From Psychrobacter jeotgali (lineage in GTDB: Bacteria; Pseudomonadota; Gammaproteobacteria; Pseudomonadales; Moraxellaceae): 64,000 bases of DNA. The stretch lies in NCBI RefSeq assembly GCF_904846315.1, contig NZ_CAJHAF010000001.1, positions 868,001 through 932,000 on the forward strand, written 5' to 3'. The notes under the pieces are model-generated. The model was not told the DNA's origin, searched no databases, and saw nothing but the letters and a program-made list of their open reading frames with translations. Of this stretch, positions 18,488 to 27,700 are shown one piece after another. Within the stretch, counting starts at the first letter, position 1. Each line of letters starts with the position of its first letter. The position numbers and the translations under genes are program-made.

Positions 18488-18495
18488 TAAAAATA

Positions 18496-18524
18496 TTGAT
18501 AGTGTAGTATTTTGATGTTAGCAT
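18496..18524 (+). promoter_or_regulatory. Candidate promoter of the mini-CRISPR RNA
   Basis: TTGATA (18496-18501), 17 bp, TAGCAT (18519-18524). Transcription would begin near 18531, at the first base of the first hairpin. That would explain why only the bases upstream of the stem in the first repeat have decayed. It is back to back with the csy1 promoter. Confidence 0.5.
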
Positions 18525-18526
18525 AG

Positions 18527-18609
18527 TTTGACTATCGTGTAGATAGCTTAGAAAACTATTTAATTAGTTGATCTTTTTATTCTTCACCACCGCTTAGGTG
18601 GCTTATCAT
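18527..18609 (+). ncRNA. CreR-like mini-CRISPR guide RNA (two degenerate repeats, one spacer)
   Basis: The first repeat-like unit is 18527-18554. It has stem CTATC/GATAG and loop GTGTA, different in sequence from the array repeats but perfectly paired, and then CTTAGAAA (18547-18554), identical to the canonical 8-nt handle. The spacer-like part is 18555-18581, 27 nt. The second unit is 18582-18609: CTTCACCACCGCTTAGGTGG, then CTTATCAT. Its stem, CCACC/GGTGG, is that of the old distal repeats of the array. Cas6f processing would give a 55-nt guide (8+27+20) instead of 60. The spacer matches the csy1 promoter next to a CC PAM. The family resembles the Cas-regulating RNAs described in other type I and type V systems. 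Expression is not shown here. Confidence 0.82.
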
Positions 18610-18610
18610 A

Positions 18611-18649
18611 TTGCTATTACTTACGCATGGCGTTATTATAGTGCCATGC
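18611..18649 (+). promoter_or_regulatory. higBA promoter with HigA-type operator
   Basis: TTGCTA (18611-18616), 17 bp, TATTAT (18634-18639) form the likely promoter, beginning 2 bp after the mini-CRISPR. A perfect inverted repeat GCATGGC (18625-18631) / GCCATGC (18643-18649) spans the -10 box and is well placed for HigA autorepression. Confidence 0.7.
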
Positions 18650-18677
18650 CTTATTCACTAATCTTAGGACAATTGTT

Positions 18678-18959
18678 ATGATTGTATCCTTTGCTGATAA
18701 GGCAACGGCAGCAATTATTAAAGGAGAATACGCTCGACGTATCCCTGTAGACATTCAAGCTAAAGCTCAAAAAAAGCTTGAAGCCATACATGCTGCTATT
18801 GATATTACTGACCTACGAATACCCCCTGGTAATCACTTAGAAAAGCTAAAAGGTGATAGAGAAGGTCAATATAGTATTCGTATAAACCAGCAGTGGCGCA
18901 TTTGCTTTATATGGTTCAACGGTAATGCAAAAAATGTTGAAATCGTTGATTATCATTAA
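18678..18959 (+). CDS. higB: HigB-family toxin (RelE superfamily)
   Basis: A 93-aa ribosome-dependent mRNA interferase of the HigB/GraT branch. Seen: a basic N-terminal helical region (RIPVDIQAKAQKKLEAIHAA) and then the beta-core LRIPPGNHLEKLKGDREGQYSIRINQQWRICFIWFNG ending VEIVDYH. This includes the NQQWR and CF segments typical of active members. It is followed 30 bp later by the antitoxin gene, the inverted order usual for higBA. The pair is opposite in strand to all cas genes and splits them into two transcripts. Toxicity is inferred from the family. Confidence 0.9.
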   Translation: MIVSFADKATAAIIKGEYARRIPVDIQAKAQKKLEAIHAAIDITDLRIPPGNHLEKLKGDREGQYSIRINQQWRICFIWFNGNAKNVEIVDYH

Positions 18960-18989
18960 ACTGTTCGGGATTAACTCAAGGAGCATTTT

Positions 18990-19343
18990 ATGTCTATTAC
19001 GATGCAAAACGCCAAGCACATGGATTTTAGTGATGTAGCATATGGTGATATACCAAAGCGTCTACCTACCGCACCGGGTGAATACCTCAAAACTGAATTC
19101 CTAGACGAGTTGGGATTATCAGCTTATGCGCTTGCCCGCGCTACACACATGCCAGATTCGCGTCTAAGCGAAATTATTAATGGCAAACGAGCTATTACTG
19201 CTGATACAGCACTACGCCTAGCCAAATACTTCGGTATGTCTGCCCAATTTTGGCTTAATCTGCAAAGCCATTATGATCTTGAGATGACTCGCCGAGAAGT
19301 AGCCGATGATATCGATACCATTGAGCCTTATGACATAGCTTAG
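18990..19343 (+). CDS. higA: HigA-family antitoxin, XRE helix-turn-helix
   Basis: A 117-aa antitoxin and autorepressor. The helix-turn-helix is LSAYALARATHMPDSRLSEI then INGKRAITADTALRLAKYFG (about 48-86), followed by the HigA signature MSAQFWLNLQSHYDLE. The N-terminus (about 1-30) should bind HigB. It should bind the palindrome at 18625-18649. Its stop is only 13 bp from the cas2-3 stop, so the two are convergent with no room for a separate terminator; read-through would make RNA antisense to cas3. Confidence 0.92.
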   Translation: MSITMQNAKHMDFSDVAYGDIPKRLPTAPGEYLKTEFLDELGLSAYALARATHMPDSRLSEIINGKRAITADTALRLAKYFGMSAQFWLNLQSHYDLEMTRREVADDIDTIEPYDIA

Positions 19344-19356
19344 CTATCAGCTACAA

Positions 19357-22300
19357 CTATGAACGATAACCGTCTTTGAGTACCCCTTCATCTTTCCAAC
19401 AGCCAAAGCGCTCATCAAAAAACCATCCCAGCTTACTATCATAAACTGAGACCACTGCAAACCTCATTAATATCGTGTTTGGACTCAAGTCAGCGTGTGC
19501 TGACTGTACCTCTAGCAAAGTATTGGTAAGACTATCATGCAGCCACGGTGTAACGTGATCATTAGATAACGGCATCAGGTTTGGCTTGATGACCTTGGTT
19601 GTCGTAGGCGTCTTTGATAGGCCTTGTGCGCAAGCTTGTTCAGAGTCATACACTACATATTGATGCAAGCTTTCGTTAAACTCATCACTAAGCTCATCGA
19701 TACTAAGTGCTGGCTCATCGTTATTTAATAAGGGTTTAAAATCCGTGGGTTCAATAATATATTCTGTCTGAGATTGACCTGCTCTAAAGGGCGTGAGACA
19801 ACTTAGATGTACATGCGAGCGGTTTGAGGTATTAGGGTCTTGCCAGTAGCCATTGACCACATTAGTCTTATCGTTAGCCATCAGGTCTTTTATGACGCTT
19901 TGCTCAAGATCGCTTAAATATTGCGATCCATCAAAATCAGAATGGGTATCTATAGCATTATGAATTCTAGATCTAGCATCGATACGCTGTAACTCTGCTT
20001 CTCTAAAAACATCTTCACTATTATGACTGGCTAATAGAAAATCTTTTTGCTCAAATCCGGGCTTAGTAAAGACAGCCTCAGCTGCGCCTCTATTGGATTG
20101 CTTTAGTGCTCTGATATTATATTGTAATAAGCTGATATTAGGCGTATTTGCTATCTTGTCAGGTCGATGCCGCCATACCCGCCCAGCTAATTGGATAATA
20201 GAGCGCATGGATGATGGCTCTACGATTGCCCAATCATAATCGTGGTCGCGTCCAACTTCTGCTACCGCTGTAGCAAGCACGATAAAGATATGATGGGTTT
20301 TATCACTATGTGTTTTAATGGCATTAGAGATATGCTCACTGTTAAATATATCATGCTCATTATCACTACCTCGTTTAAGTAGTTTATCGAGTTTGGTTTC
20401 TAAGCGATTACGCAGGATCAAAACTTGATTGGCGTGATAGCAGCATAGGTGGTAGTGCGTAGTTTTAGCCGCTGGCGTGTCATCAAGGTTGAACATAGCC
20501 ATAGCGGTATTCATAAGAGGCTGAATGTTCGCCATGCGAATCAAACCAATACTTACTTGATAAGGATTGTCTTTTTTCTTAATACTATGGTTTAGATGTA
20601 ATACGCTTGCTTGGTTCAATAACGCTGTGGCAAATTTTTCATAAAAGACAATATGCTGCTCTTTTTCATAAGTGAAGGCTAATGGCAAGATATTTGCTTG
20701 ACGTCTGATAGGTTGCTGTTCTAAATAATCAATTCTAGCAGCGACAAACTCGCTATGACGTTCTTTAAAACCATCTTTATTAGTACAGGGAGTAATTACA
20801 CTGTTATTTTCATCGAACCAGCCACAAATGACATTAGGATTAGGCTTTTGTAGCTGAGCGTTAAATAATTGTCTACCAGCCAAGTAAGACGCAAACAACC
20901 CTTGCACCATATCTGGTGGCAGAGTCGCAGACGATAGCATTACTCTTGAGCCAAACAGCCCTGCTAGATGTACTAGCCTTGATAGGGCAGGTAAGTCTTT
21001 ATGATCGAAATCGTCTGGCTCATCCAATATCAAGTCACTACTGAGCAGCCGTAAGATGGGCGCTATATGTTTGCCGCCTCGTTTGCATTCGCTAGCCTGA
21101 ATAATATGGTCAATCGTACAAACGACCATAGGGGCAAATAATAGTTCCTGAGTTTTTTTACTCTCAATCACCGTGCCTAATCCTAACTCTTCATAATCAG
21201 CAATATCGATCTCACTGTCTATCCATTCATCTATCAGTGGATTGGCAGACTCACTACCCAATACCGAGTCGTAGTTTGCAGATTCAAAGCTTTCTTGGTA
21301 GTCAGTTAAAAGGTTTGCAGTATCTGTAGTATTAGAGTTTGAGTCCGTTTGGGTCAGCTCAAATAGCTGCTTCTGTGCTGTACCACCCACTAAGACTGCA
21401 AGTTGGCTCGCGCTTAATTGTAAGTCCTCTCTAAAACTAAGTCCTGTCTGTAAGGTCAATACTCTAAGACCTAAAGCAACGGTTATACGAGCGCCTTTTT
21501 TGGGATCAGACAGAGCATACATAATACGAGCATTACCAATGGTTTTGCCGCCACCAGTTGAGGTCATGTTGACCCCAAAAAAACCATGCTCTTCGCTTTG
21601 TACACGATGTTCATAAGCTTGTTTGAATGCTTTATTTTGCCATTTAAAGCGTTTGTGAGCCGTGTTCTTAACCAGAGGATCGTGCCCAATCAGTCGAGGG
21701 AGTCCATTATGAATAGCAGGGAGCGAGCGACAAAACTGCGCGGTAAAATCACCAACACCGATTAGATGTTCGTCCAATGCTTGTTTTATTTCATGGGTTT
21801 GCCGATCGGTATTGGCAGCAAGCTTATCTTTGAAGTCGACACTACCTTGTGCTCGTCTTTTGTCATTAGCATCCAAACTTGAATAATTATGGTCACCTAT
21901 CATCAAGCATAGGCGTGATAAGTGTAATAAAAAGGGATCACTAATAGCTTGGTTTTGCTCAGTAGCTTGCTGACTCAGCTGTTGTAGTTGTGGATGCAGT
22001 GTTGCCTTCTTTGCCCAGCGTTTTAGTTTGCGCTGCCACAAAGAGCTATAGATAACCAAATCGTCAAACTGCCAAAAGCTTTCCTGTTCAGCATTATTCA
22101 TGTCAGCAATGCTCTTAGGATTTTTGACCCAATAATCATAAGGTTTTATAAAGGCGTAGAACTTTTGTTGTTCCGCTTTAAGTTTAGGGTTGTTGGCTTT
22201 TTTAAGTTTCTCAGCTGTCGATTCATTGAACCAATATGCTGTTAGCGGTGGCAAACGATGATGAGTCACAATTAACCAAGCGACCCAACCGGCAAGCGGC

Positions 22301-22908
22301 GGCAATTGATCTAACTTGGCTTTATCTACGTCTTGTTGCCATACCTTTGAGGCTGGAGAGTTTGAGCTAAGATAATCAGGTAAATTTCGTAAACGCTCTA
22401 GCCACTCTTGATCAGTATTACAATCAGCAATAAGCCATATAAATAACTTTAGCGAAATCCACTCATGGCGATAGGGATCGCCTTTAGAGGATTGATGAAA
22501 TAGTTTATGTTGAAAACCAATAGTCGATTTACCGATATCATGAAGTAGTGCAGCAATAGTTGCGATAATCTGCATACTTTCGAGCGATGCCCAGTTATTT
22601 TCCCATTCTCGATGTAATAGGTTACGCTTTGTCCAATTCACGGGCACCACGCCGACTTCATTAAACTGACGTTTATTGCCCACCACCCATACCAATTCTG
22701 TCAGCTGGCGCGTCTTATTACGATGACAGCTTACCGCTGTCGACTTGGTCGCTGACTTGCGCAACAGTTGCTTAACCGTCTGTAATCCATCCTCGGTAAT
22801 CGCCGTCTGCCAAACATTGTCACCAATTCGGTTAGCAAAGGAATCCAAGATACGCCGTGTGCGCTTGAGTGATTTTTTCTCACATTGAGAGACAAAAGTG
22901 ACAATCAT
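19357..22908 (-). CDS. cas3: Cas2-Cas3 fusion nuclease-helicase
   Basis: Type I-F fusion, 1183 aa. Residues 1 to about 95 are the Cas2 domain (MIVTFVSQCEKKSLKRTRRI), which in I-F links Cas1 to Cas3. The HD nuclease motif is at about H123-D124 (ALLHDIGKSTIGFQHKL), with further metal ligands such as THHRLP (about 215-220). The SF2 helicase has Walker A STGGGKT (about 450-456), DEPDDFD as the DEAD-box equivalent and SSATLP as motif III. Motif VI is QLAGRVWRHR. A C-terminal accessory domain follows. It starts 3 bp after the cas1 stop. It degrades DNA unwound from Cascade-bound targets and takes part in spacer acquisition. Confidence 0.96.
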   Translation of the reverse strand: MIVTFVSQCEKKSLKRTRRILDSFANRIGDNVWQTAITEDGLQTVKQLLRKSATKSTAVSCHRNKTRQLTELVWVVGNKRQFNEVGVVPVNWTKRNLLHREWENNWASLESMQIIATIAALLHDIGKSTIGFQHKLFHQSSKGDPYRHEWISLKLFIWLIADCNTDQEWLERLRNLPDYLSSNSPASKVWQQDVDKAKLDQLPPLAGWVAWLIVTHHRLPPLTAYWFNESTAEKLKKANNPKLKAEQQKFYAFIKPYDYWVKNPKSIADMNNAEQESFWQFDDLVIYSSLWQRKLKRWAKKATLHPQLQQLSQQATEQNQAISDPFLLHLSRLCLMIGDHNYSSLDANDKRRAQGSVDFKDKLAANTDRQTHEIKQALDEHLIGVGDFTAQFCRSLPAIHNGLPRLIGHDPLVKNTAHKRFKWQNKAFKQAYEHRVQSEEHGFFGVNMTSTGGGKTIGNARIMYALSDPKKGARITVALGLRVLTLQTGLSFREDLQLSASQLAVLVGGTAQKQLFELTQTDSNSNTTDTANLLTDYQESFESANYDSVLGSESANPLIDEWIDSEIDIADYEELGLGTVIESKKTQELLFAPMVVCTIDHIIQASECKRGGKHIAPILRLLSSDLILDEPDDFDHKDLPALSRLVHLAGLFGSRVMLSSATLPPDMVQGLFASYLAGRQLFNAQLQKPNPNVICGWFDENNSVITPCTNKDGFKERHSEFVAARIDYLEQQPIRRQANILPLAFTYEKEQHIVFYEKFATALLNQASVLHLNHSIKKKDNPYQVSIGLIRMANIQPLMNTAMAMFNLDDTPAAKTTHYHLCCYHANQVLILRNRLETKLDKLLKRGSDNEHDIFNSEHISNAIKTHSDKTHHIFIVLATAVAEVGRDHDYDWAIVEPSSMRSIIQLAGRVWRHRPDKIANTPNISLLQYNIRALKQSNRGAAEAVFTKPGFEQKDFLLASHNSEDVFREAELQRIDARSRIHNAIDTHSDFDGSQYLSDLEQSVIKDLMANDKTNVVNGYWQDPNTSNRSHVHLSCLTPFRAGQSQTEYIIEPTDFKPLLNNDEPALSIDELSDEFNESLHQYVVYDSEQACAQGLSKTPTTTKVIKPNLMPLSNDHVTPWLHDSLTNTLLEVQSAHADLSPNTILMRFAVVSVYDSKLGWFFDERFGCWKDEGVLKDGYRS

Positions 22909-22911
22909 TTT

Positions 22912-23907
22912 CTACACCTTCCAGTCGCTAGTCATCGCCAACTGCTTAACCACCTCAAACTGATAATCCAGCGCCTTATGCTTAGTAAACATATTGATGC
23001 ACTCTTGGCGAAACTCTTGCTCGCTCATGTTTTCACTGGCACAAATAAAGGCAAGAGGTAGCACTAACGCATCTTTAATAATATCAGCAATATCAAACAC
23101 CAATGCCCCGCGCCGCGTCTTGCCATGCATCACCGCAAAACCGTGTGGAATGCCCAGCGTCCATGCGGTTGTCGCACCGAGTCCATAAGCCAAATAATTA
23201 CCATGATTGAGAAAGCCATTCGCCTTATCGATACCTTCATGTTCACGAGTAAAGCCGTCATAGCCGGTATTTTTAGCAGCCAGCTTATATAGCTGCTTGG
23301 TCAGGCGGGCTTCAAGCTGCAATAAATGCATGACCTCGATTTGCTTATCAATTTGACCAATATTGTCATTAAGCAGTTTCTGTATCGCCTCATTACTACT
23401 ATCAAAGCCGTGGCGCTTAAAGTCGCTATCTTTACCCCAGACCGCTTGCAGATAAGCAATGCGTGCTATTTGCAACTGCTTGGCAGCAGCGAGGCGCTTG
23501 TCTTCATCCCACCACCAGCTCATCCAGCCTTGAATGTATTCAGTCGGTCGATACTCGCTTTGCGGGGTCATCCATTCGACGAAGACTTCACGCTCCGTGC
23601 CCATAAACAGCGGCATACCGCCGCCACCGCAAAACCCCACCAGTACGCCAGCTTGCGAGAGCAGACGCATCGCCGCTTGGGTGATAGAGGTTCCCGTACC
23701 GAGCAAGATGGAGGTGGTATTAGCAATTGGGATGTTGTAATAAAGATTGGCTTTGTCGTCTTCGGTGAGATAGAGGACGCGGCCATCTTTTTGCATGACC
23801 CGGCAGTGGGATAAATAATAGATATTGGCACGTTTGGAGTGCAAGATGGTCTTAAGGTCGGAGGAAACAAAGCTATTATCGGTATAGGGGTTGCTGGGTT
23901 TGGGCAT
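22912..23907 (-). CDS. cas1: Cas1, spacer integrase (type I-F)
   Basis: Integrase subunit of the Cas1-Cas2/3 complex. The 331-aa protein shows the I-F type landmarks: ILHSKRANIYYLSHCRV, LLGTGTSITQAAMRLLSQ, GFCGGGGMPLF, and the catalytic region NGFLNHGNYLAYGLGATTAW with HGFAVMHGKTRRGALVFDIA, where the His and Asp ligands lie. First gene of the cas1-cas3 transcript. Its upstream region holds two strong dyads (23968-23982 and 23982-24033). The 9-mer TATTGCCAC is shared with the csy1 promoter region. Confidence 0.96.
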   Translation of the reverse strand: MPKPSNPYTDNSFVSSDLKTILHSKRANIYYLSHCRVMQKDGRVLYLTEDDKANLYYNIPIANTTSILLGTGTSITQAAMRLLSQAGVLVGFCGGGGMPLFMGTEREVFVEWMTPQSEYRPTEYIQGWMSWWWDEDKRLAAAKQLQIARIAYLQAVWGKDSDFKRHGFDSSNEAIQKLLNDNIGQIDKQIEVMHLLQLEARLTKQLYKLAAKNTGYDGFTREHEGIDKANGFLNHGNYLAYGLGATTAWTLGIPHGFAVMHGKTRRGALVFDIADIIKDALVLPLAFICASENMSEQEFRQECINMFTKHKALDYQFEVVKQLAMTSDWKV

Positions 23908-24224
23908 GATAGTTCCGTTTATTTAGTATTGCCACAATTGAGTTATGGCTTTTACCTTAACGGAACTTTGTCGGTTAGACAATGAATAAAAACTGCTTTG
24001 CGACAACAGTTGTCGTAGAGCTTCGTTATTCATAGCCATTTTATATTATTGGTTTGACTTAAAGCATAGTATTTTAGATGCAATTGACCTTTTTACCGTA
24101 TATGCTAAGCATATATTTGCCTTGAATGTGTTAAAACTATGGTCATTCCTAAATAAAACTGCCACGTCTTTTATTACCTGTAACTATAATCAATCAAATA
24201 TGACCCTAACGGAGCTACCCAATT
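23908..24224. promoter_or_regulatory. cas1 upstream region with nested palindromes
   Basis: This 317-bp gap between divergent genes contains three notable elements. TTGTC-GGTTA-GACAA lies at 23968-23982. A 52-bp imperfect palindrome with outer arms ATGAATAA (23982-23989) and TTATTCAT (24026-24033) has inner perfect arms CGACAAC/GTTGTCG (24001-24015). TATTGCCAC lies at 23927-23935, about 20 bp from the cas1 ATG. These may be operators or a structured cas1 leader. The right half, toward the 105-aa gene, is AT-rich with nothing recognisable. Confidence 0.55.
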
Positions 24225-24542
24225 ATGGCTTTAAATATGTACTTTAAAAACGGCATGATTCGCAAGACGCGCTGCCGAATCCCTGATGACTTAGTGCGTA
24301 CCCTTTATCAAATTCATGATAATACCGATTTTCCGCAGTTAACGTGGCTCATTGACAATCTGTATGACAATCCACAAATTGAGCCTGATATTGCGCAAGA
24401 ACTAGCCGATGAGATGGTCGCGTTTGAGCGCTTAATATTGTCCCTGCACCTGCCTTTTCCTCGCGTACCACTACAAAAGATGCAGACCTTTTTTGAAAAG
24501 GCAGTTAGCAATCAACAGACTATTTATAGTAGTAGCGATTGA
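24225..24542 (+). CDS. Conserved-looking small protein, unknown function
   Basis: I do not recognise this 105-aa protein. It begins MALNMYFKNGMIRKTRCRIP, has a predicted mostly helical body (LVRTLYQIHDNTDFPQLTWL, IAQELADEMVAFERLIL), no signal peptide, no membrane segment and no cysteine cluster. It is divergent from cas1 and upstream of hrpA, from which 159 bp separate it. Codon use looks like its neighbours, which favours a real gene. A CRISPR role cannot be claimed; it may simply mark the border of the defence locus. Confidence 0.7.
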   Translation: MALNMYFKNGMIRKTRCRIPDDLVRTLYQIHDNTDFPQLTWLIDNLYDNPQIEPDIAQELADEMVAFERLILSLHLPFPRVPLQKMQTFFEKAVSNQQTIYSSSD

Positions 24543-24701
24543 TTTTAATGTTTAGACTTTTTTTTGTTTAAACTGTTTCTATCATTTTAGGCGCGTTTGA
24601 CCGCTATAAATAGACGCTGCCTAATCATACCCGTCTTGAATCACACCCTAATTAGCCCCATACTCTAAGCACTCCTAATAAAATAAATAGCCTAAGCAAA
24701 T

Positions 24702-27700
24702 ATGTCTAACAATCCAGAAAACACTCAAAAAGTATCACTCCAAAACCAATCCAATAAACCTATAGACAGCAGTCATACTACTGATCCTAATAAGCAAAAT
24801 GATAATAAAAAATTAATCGCTCAAAACCCTATTAATGAAGATTTACCTGTACTCGTCAAAGACCAGCACTATCTAAGCCGTCTCGAACGTGAGCTGGCGC
24901 GCGCCGCTGTGTCTAAAAGTAAAGCAACTAAGAATAAAGATTCGAACGCTAAAACTGATAATAGTGACGAGAATAAGAACGATAGGTTCCAGAAAGAACT
25001 CGCCAAAAAACGCGCCCAATACGACAAAATAAAAACTCGCTCACAGCAAGCGGTGCAAGCACGTATTGATAGCATTCCTGAGAACCTGCCTGATAGATTA
25101 AACCTTGATTTGCCCGTCAGTCAGCGTGCCGATGATTTGGTGCAAGCCATTATCGATAACCAAGTTATTATCGTCGCAGGGGAGACCGGTTCTGGTAAGA
25201 CCACCCAATTGCCTAAGCTGGCTATGATGGCAGGCCGCGGTATCACGGGGCAAATCGGCCATACTCAGCCTAGACGACTAGCGGCAAGAAGTGTTGCCAA
25301 TCGTATCGCCGAAGAGTTAGGTGAGCAATTAGGGAACACGGTCAGCTTTAAGGTTCGCTTTAACGAGCAAGGTACGGCTCAGTCGGTGGTCAAACTGATG
25401 ACCGATGGTATTTTGCTCGCTGAATTGGGTCACGATAGGTTTTTAAATAAATATGACACCATCATCATTGATGAAGCGCACGAGCGTAGCCTGAATATCG
25501 ACTTTATTATGGGTTATCTGAAAAAGCTGTTGCCAAAACGCCCTGATTTAAAAGTGATTATCACCTCAGCGACCCTCGATACCAAGCGCTTTAGTGAGTA
25601 CTTTAGTCATTACGATAACAAGCTGAAACGCCAAGTCCCTGCGCCTATTTTTAATGTCGAAGGGCGCAGCTTCCCTGTTGAAGTGCGCTATCGTCCGCTC
25701 ACCGATGAGCCGGTGACCAGCTCTGATGAAGACAGCTACGATGATTTTGAAGAGAACCTGCCACGCGCCGTAGTGGCGGCGGTAGAAGAGTGCTTTAGCG
25801 ATGCGCAGGATAAAGGTCATGCCGACCAAGCGGATATCTTGATATTTGCCGCCACCGAGGCGGAGATTCGTGAGCTGCAAGACGTACTTGAGCAGCACGG
25901 GCCTAAACATACTGAAGTGCTGCCACTCTTTGCACGGCAGACTTATGAAGAGCAGCAGCGTATCTTTCAGCCCTCCGGTCGGGGTCGGCGAATCGTTATC
26001 GCCACCAACGTTGCTGAGACTGCGCTTACCGTGCCCGGTATTCGCTATGTGATTGACTTGGGTTTTGCACGGATTTCACGTTATTCTTATCGCTCGCGCG
26101 TACAGCGCTTGCCGATTGAAGCCATCTCGCAAGCGGCTGCCAATCAGCGTAAAGGTCGCTGTGGTCGTGTTGCGCCGGGCGTTTGCGTTCGTTTGTATAG
26201 CGAGGAGGATTTCACCAGTCGCCCTGAATTTACCGAGCCTGAAATCCTGCGTACCAACTTGGCGTCAGTCATTTTACAAATGGCGAATCTACGCTTAGGT
26301 AGCGTCGATGATTTTGACTTTATTGAGCCGCCCGATAGCCGTTTGGTCACCGACGGTCATAAACTGCTCGATGAGCTGGGCGCCATTCCTGCCAAAAATG
26401 AAAAGTCTGCGAAATCAGACAATAAGCCAAGCGGCAAACGCCGACAAGGTCTCGACCAGCTGCGTCTGACCCGTACCGGTCAGCAAATGGCGCGAATGCC
26501 CATTGACCCGAGGCTGGCACGGATGTTGGTTGGTGGTAGCGACTTTGATTGTATGCGTGAAATGCTAATTGTGGTTGCCGCACTCGCAGTACAAGATCCC
26601 CGTGAACGTCCGGCCAATAAACGCCAACAAGCCGACCAGAAGCACGCGCTATTTCGTCAAGATGACTCCGACTTTTTATTTTATTTAAGCTTGTGGAAAG
26701 CGCTGTTTGAAAAAGACGAGGACGGTAATAAACTCTCTAACAATCAGCGCCGCCAGTTTGCCAAAAAGCACTATTTAAGCTTCCCGCGGGTGCGTGAATG
26801 GCATCAAACCCATCGCCAATTGCTACAAATGGTCACCGAGCTTAAGCTGATTACTGATAAAGGCAACGGCAAAGATGCGCTCAACAGCGACCCGACCAGC
26901 GTTGACGATGAAGAAATCAAAGCCGTACGTTACGCACATCTGCACCGTGCTTTAATGACCGGATTATTATCCACTATCGCCCATAAGACTGAAAATCGCG
27001 GTGAGTATCTGGCCGCCCGTCAGCAAAAAGCTAAAATCTTCCCCTCGAGTACGGTATTTAAACAAACGCCGCCTTGGGTGATGGCGTTTCAGATGGTGGA
27101 GACCTCGCAAGTCTTTATGCGTAACGTCGCCAAGATTGAGCCGGAATGGATTATCTCAGCGGCAGGTGATTTGCTGAAATATCACTACTTTGAGCCGCAT
27201 TGGTCGAAAAAAACCGGACGGGTCAAAGCCTACGCTCAGATTAGTCTATTTGGCTTAATCATTGTTAGTAAACAGCTGACTAATTATGAGCAGGTCAATT
27301 TGTCTGAGTCGCGAGAAATCTTTATCCGTGATGGTTTGGTGACTGGTAATTTTGGTCGGCAAGCGCCGTTCTTGCAGCACAATATGGATAAAATTGCCCA
27401 TGTTGAGCGTATTGAGGACAAGCTGCGTCGCCGTGATTTATTGGTCGATGAAGAGGCGCTATATCAGTTCTACGATAAAAAAATCCCTGAGCATGTTGCT
27501 AGCCGCAAAGCCTTTGAAGACTGGCGAGCTGAAGTGGAAAAGAGCGATAGCAAATATCTATTCTTCACTGATGATGACGTGCTCAATAGCCAAGCGCCAA
27601 CCACAGGCGACTTCCCTGAGGTGTGGCAATTGGGTGATCTGCGTCTGCCGCTACGCTACGTCTTTGACCCGGCCAGCGACGATGATGGGGTGACCATTCG

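Noticed and set aside
18527..19343. CreTA reading: guide RNA as RNA antitoxin that represses the adjacent toxin
   Set aside because: The toxin has its own protein antitoxin and operator, and the guide matches the csy1 promoter, not the higBA promoter. A self-regulating guide fits better; a link to higBA through read-through is left open.
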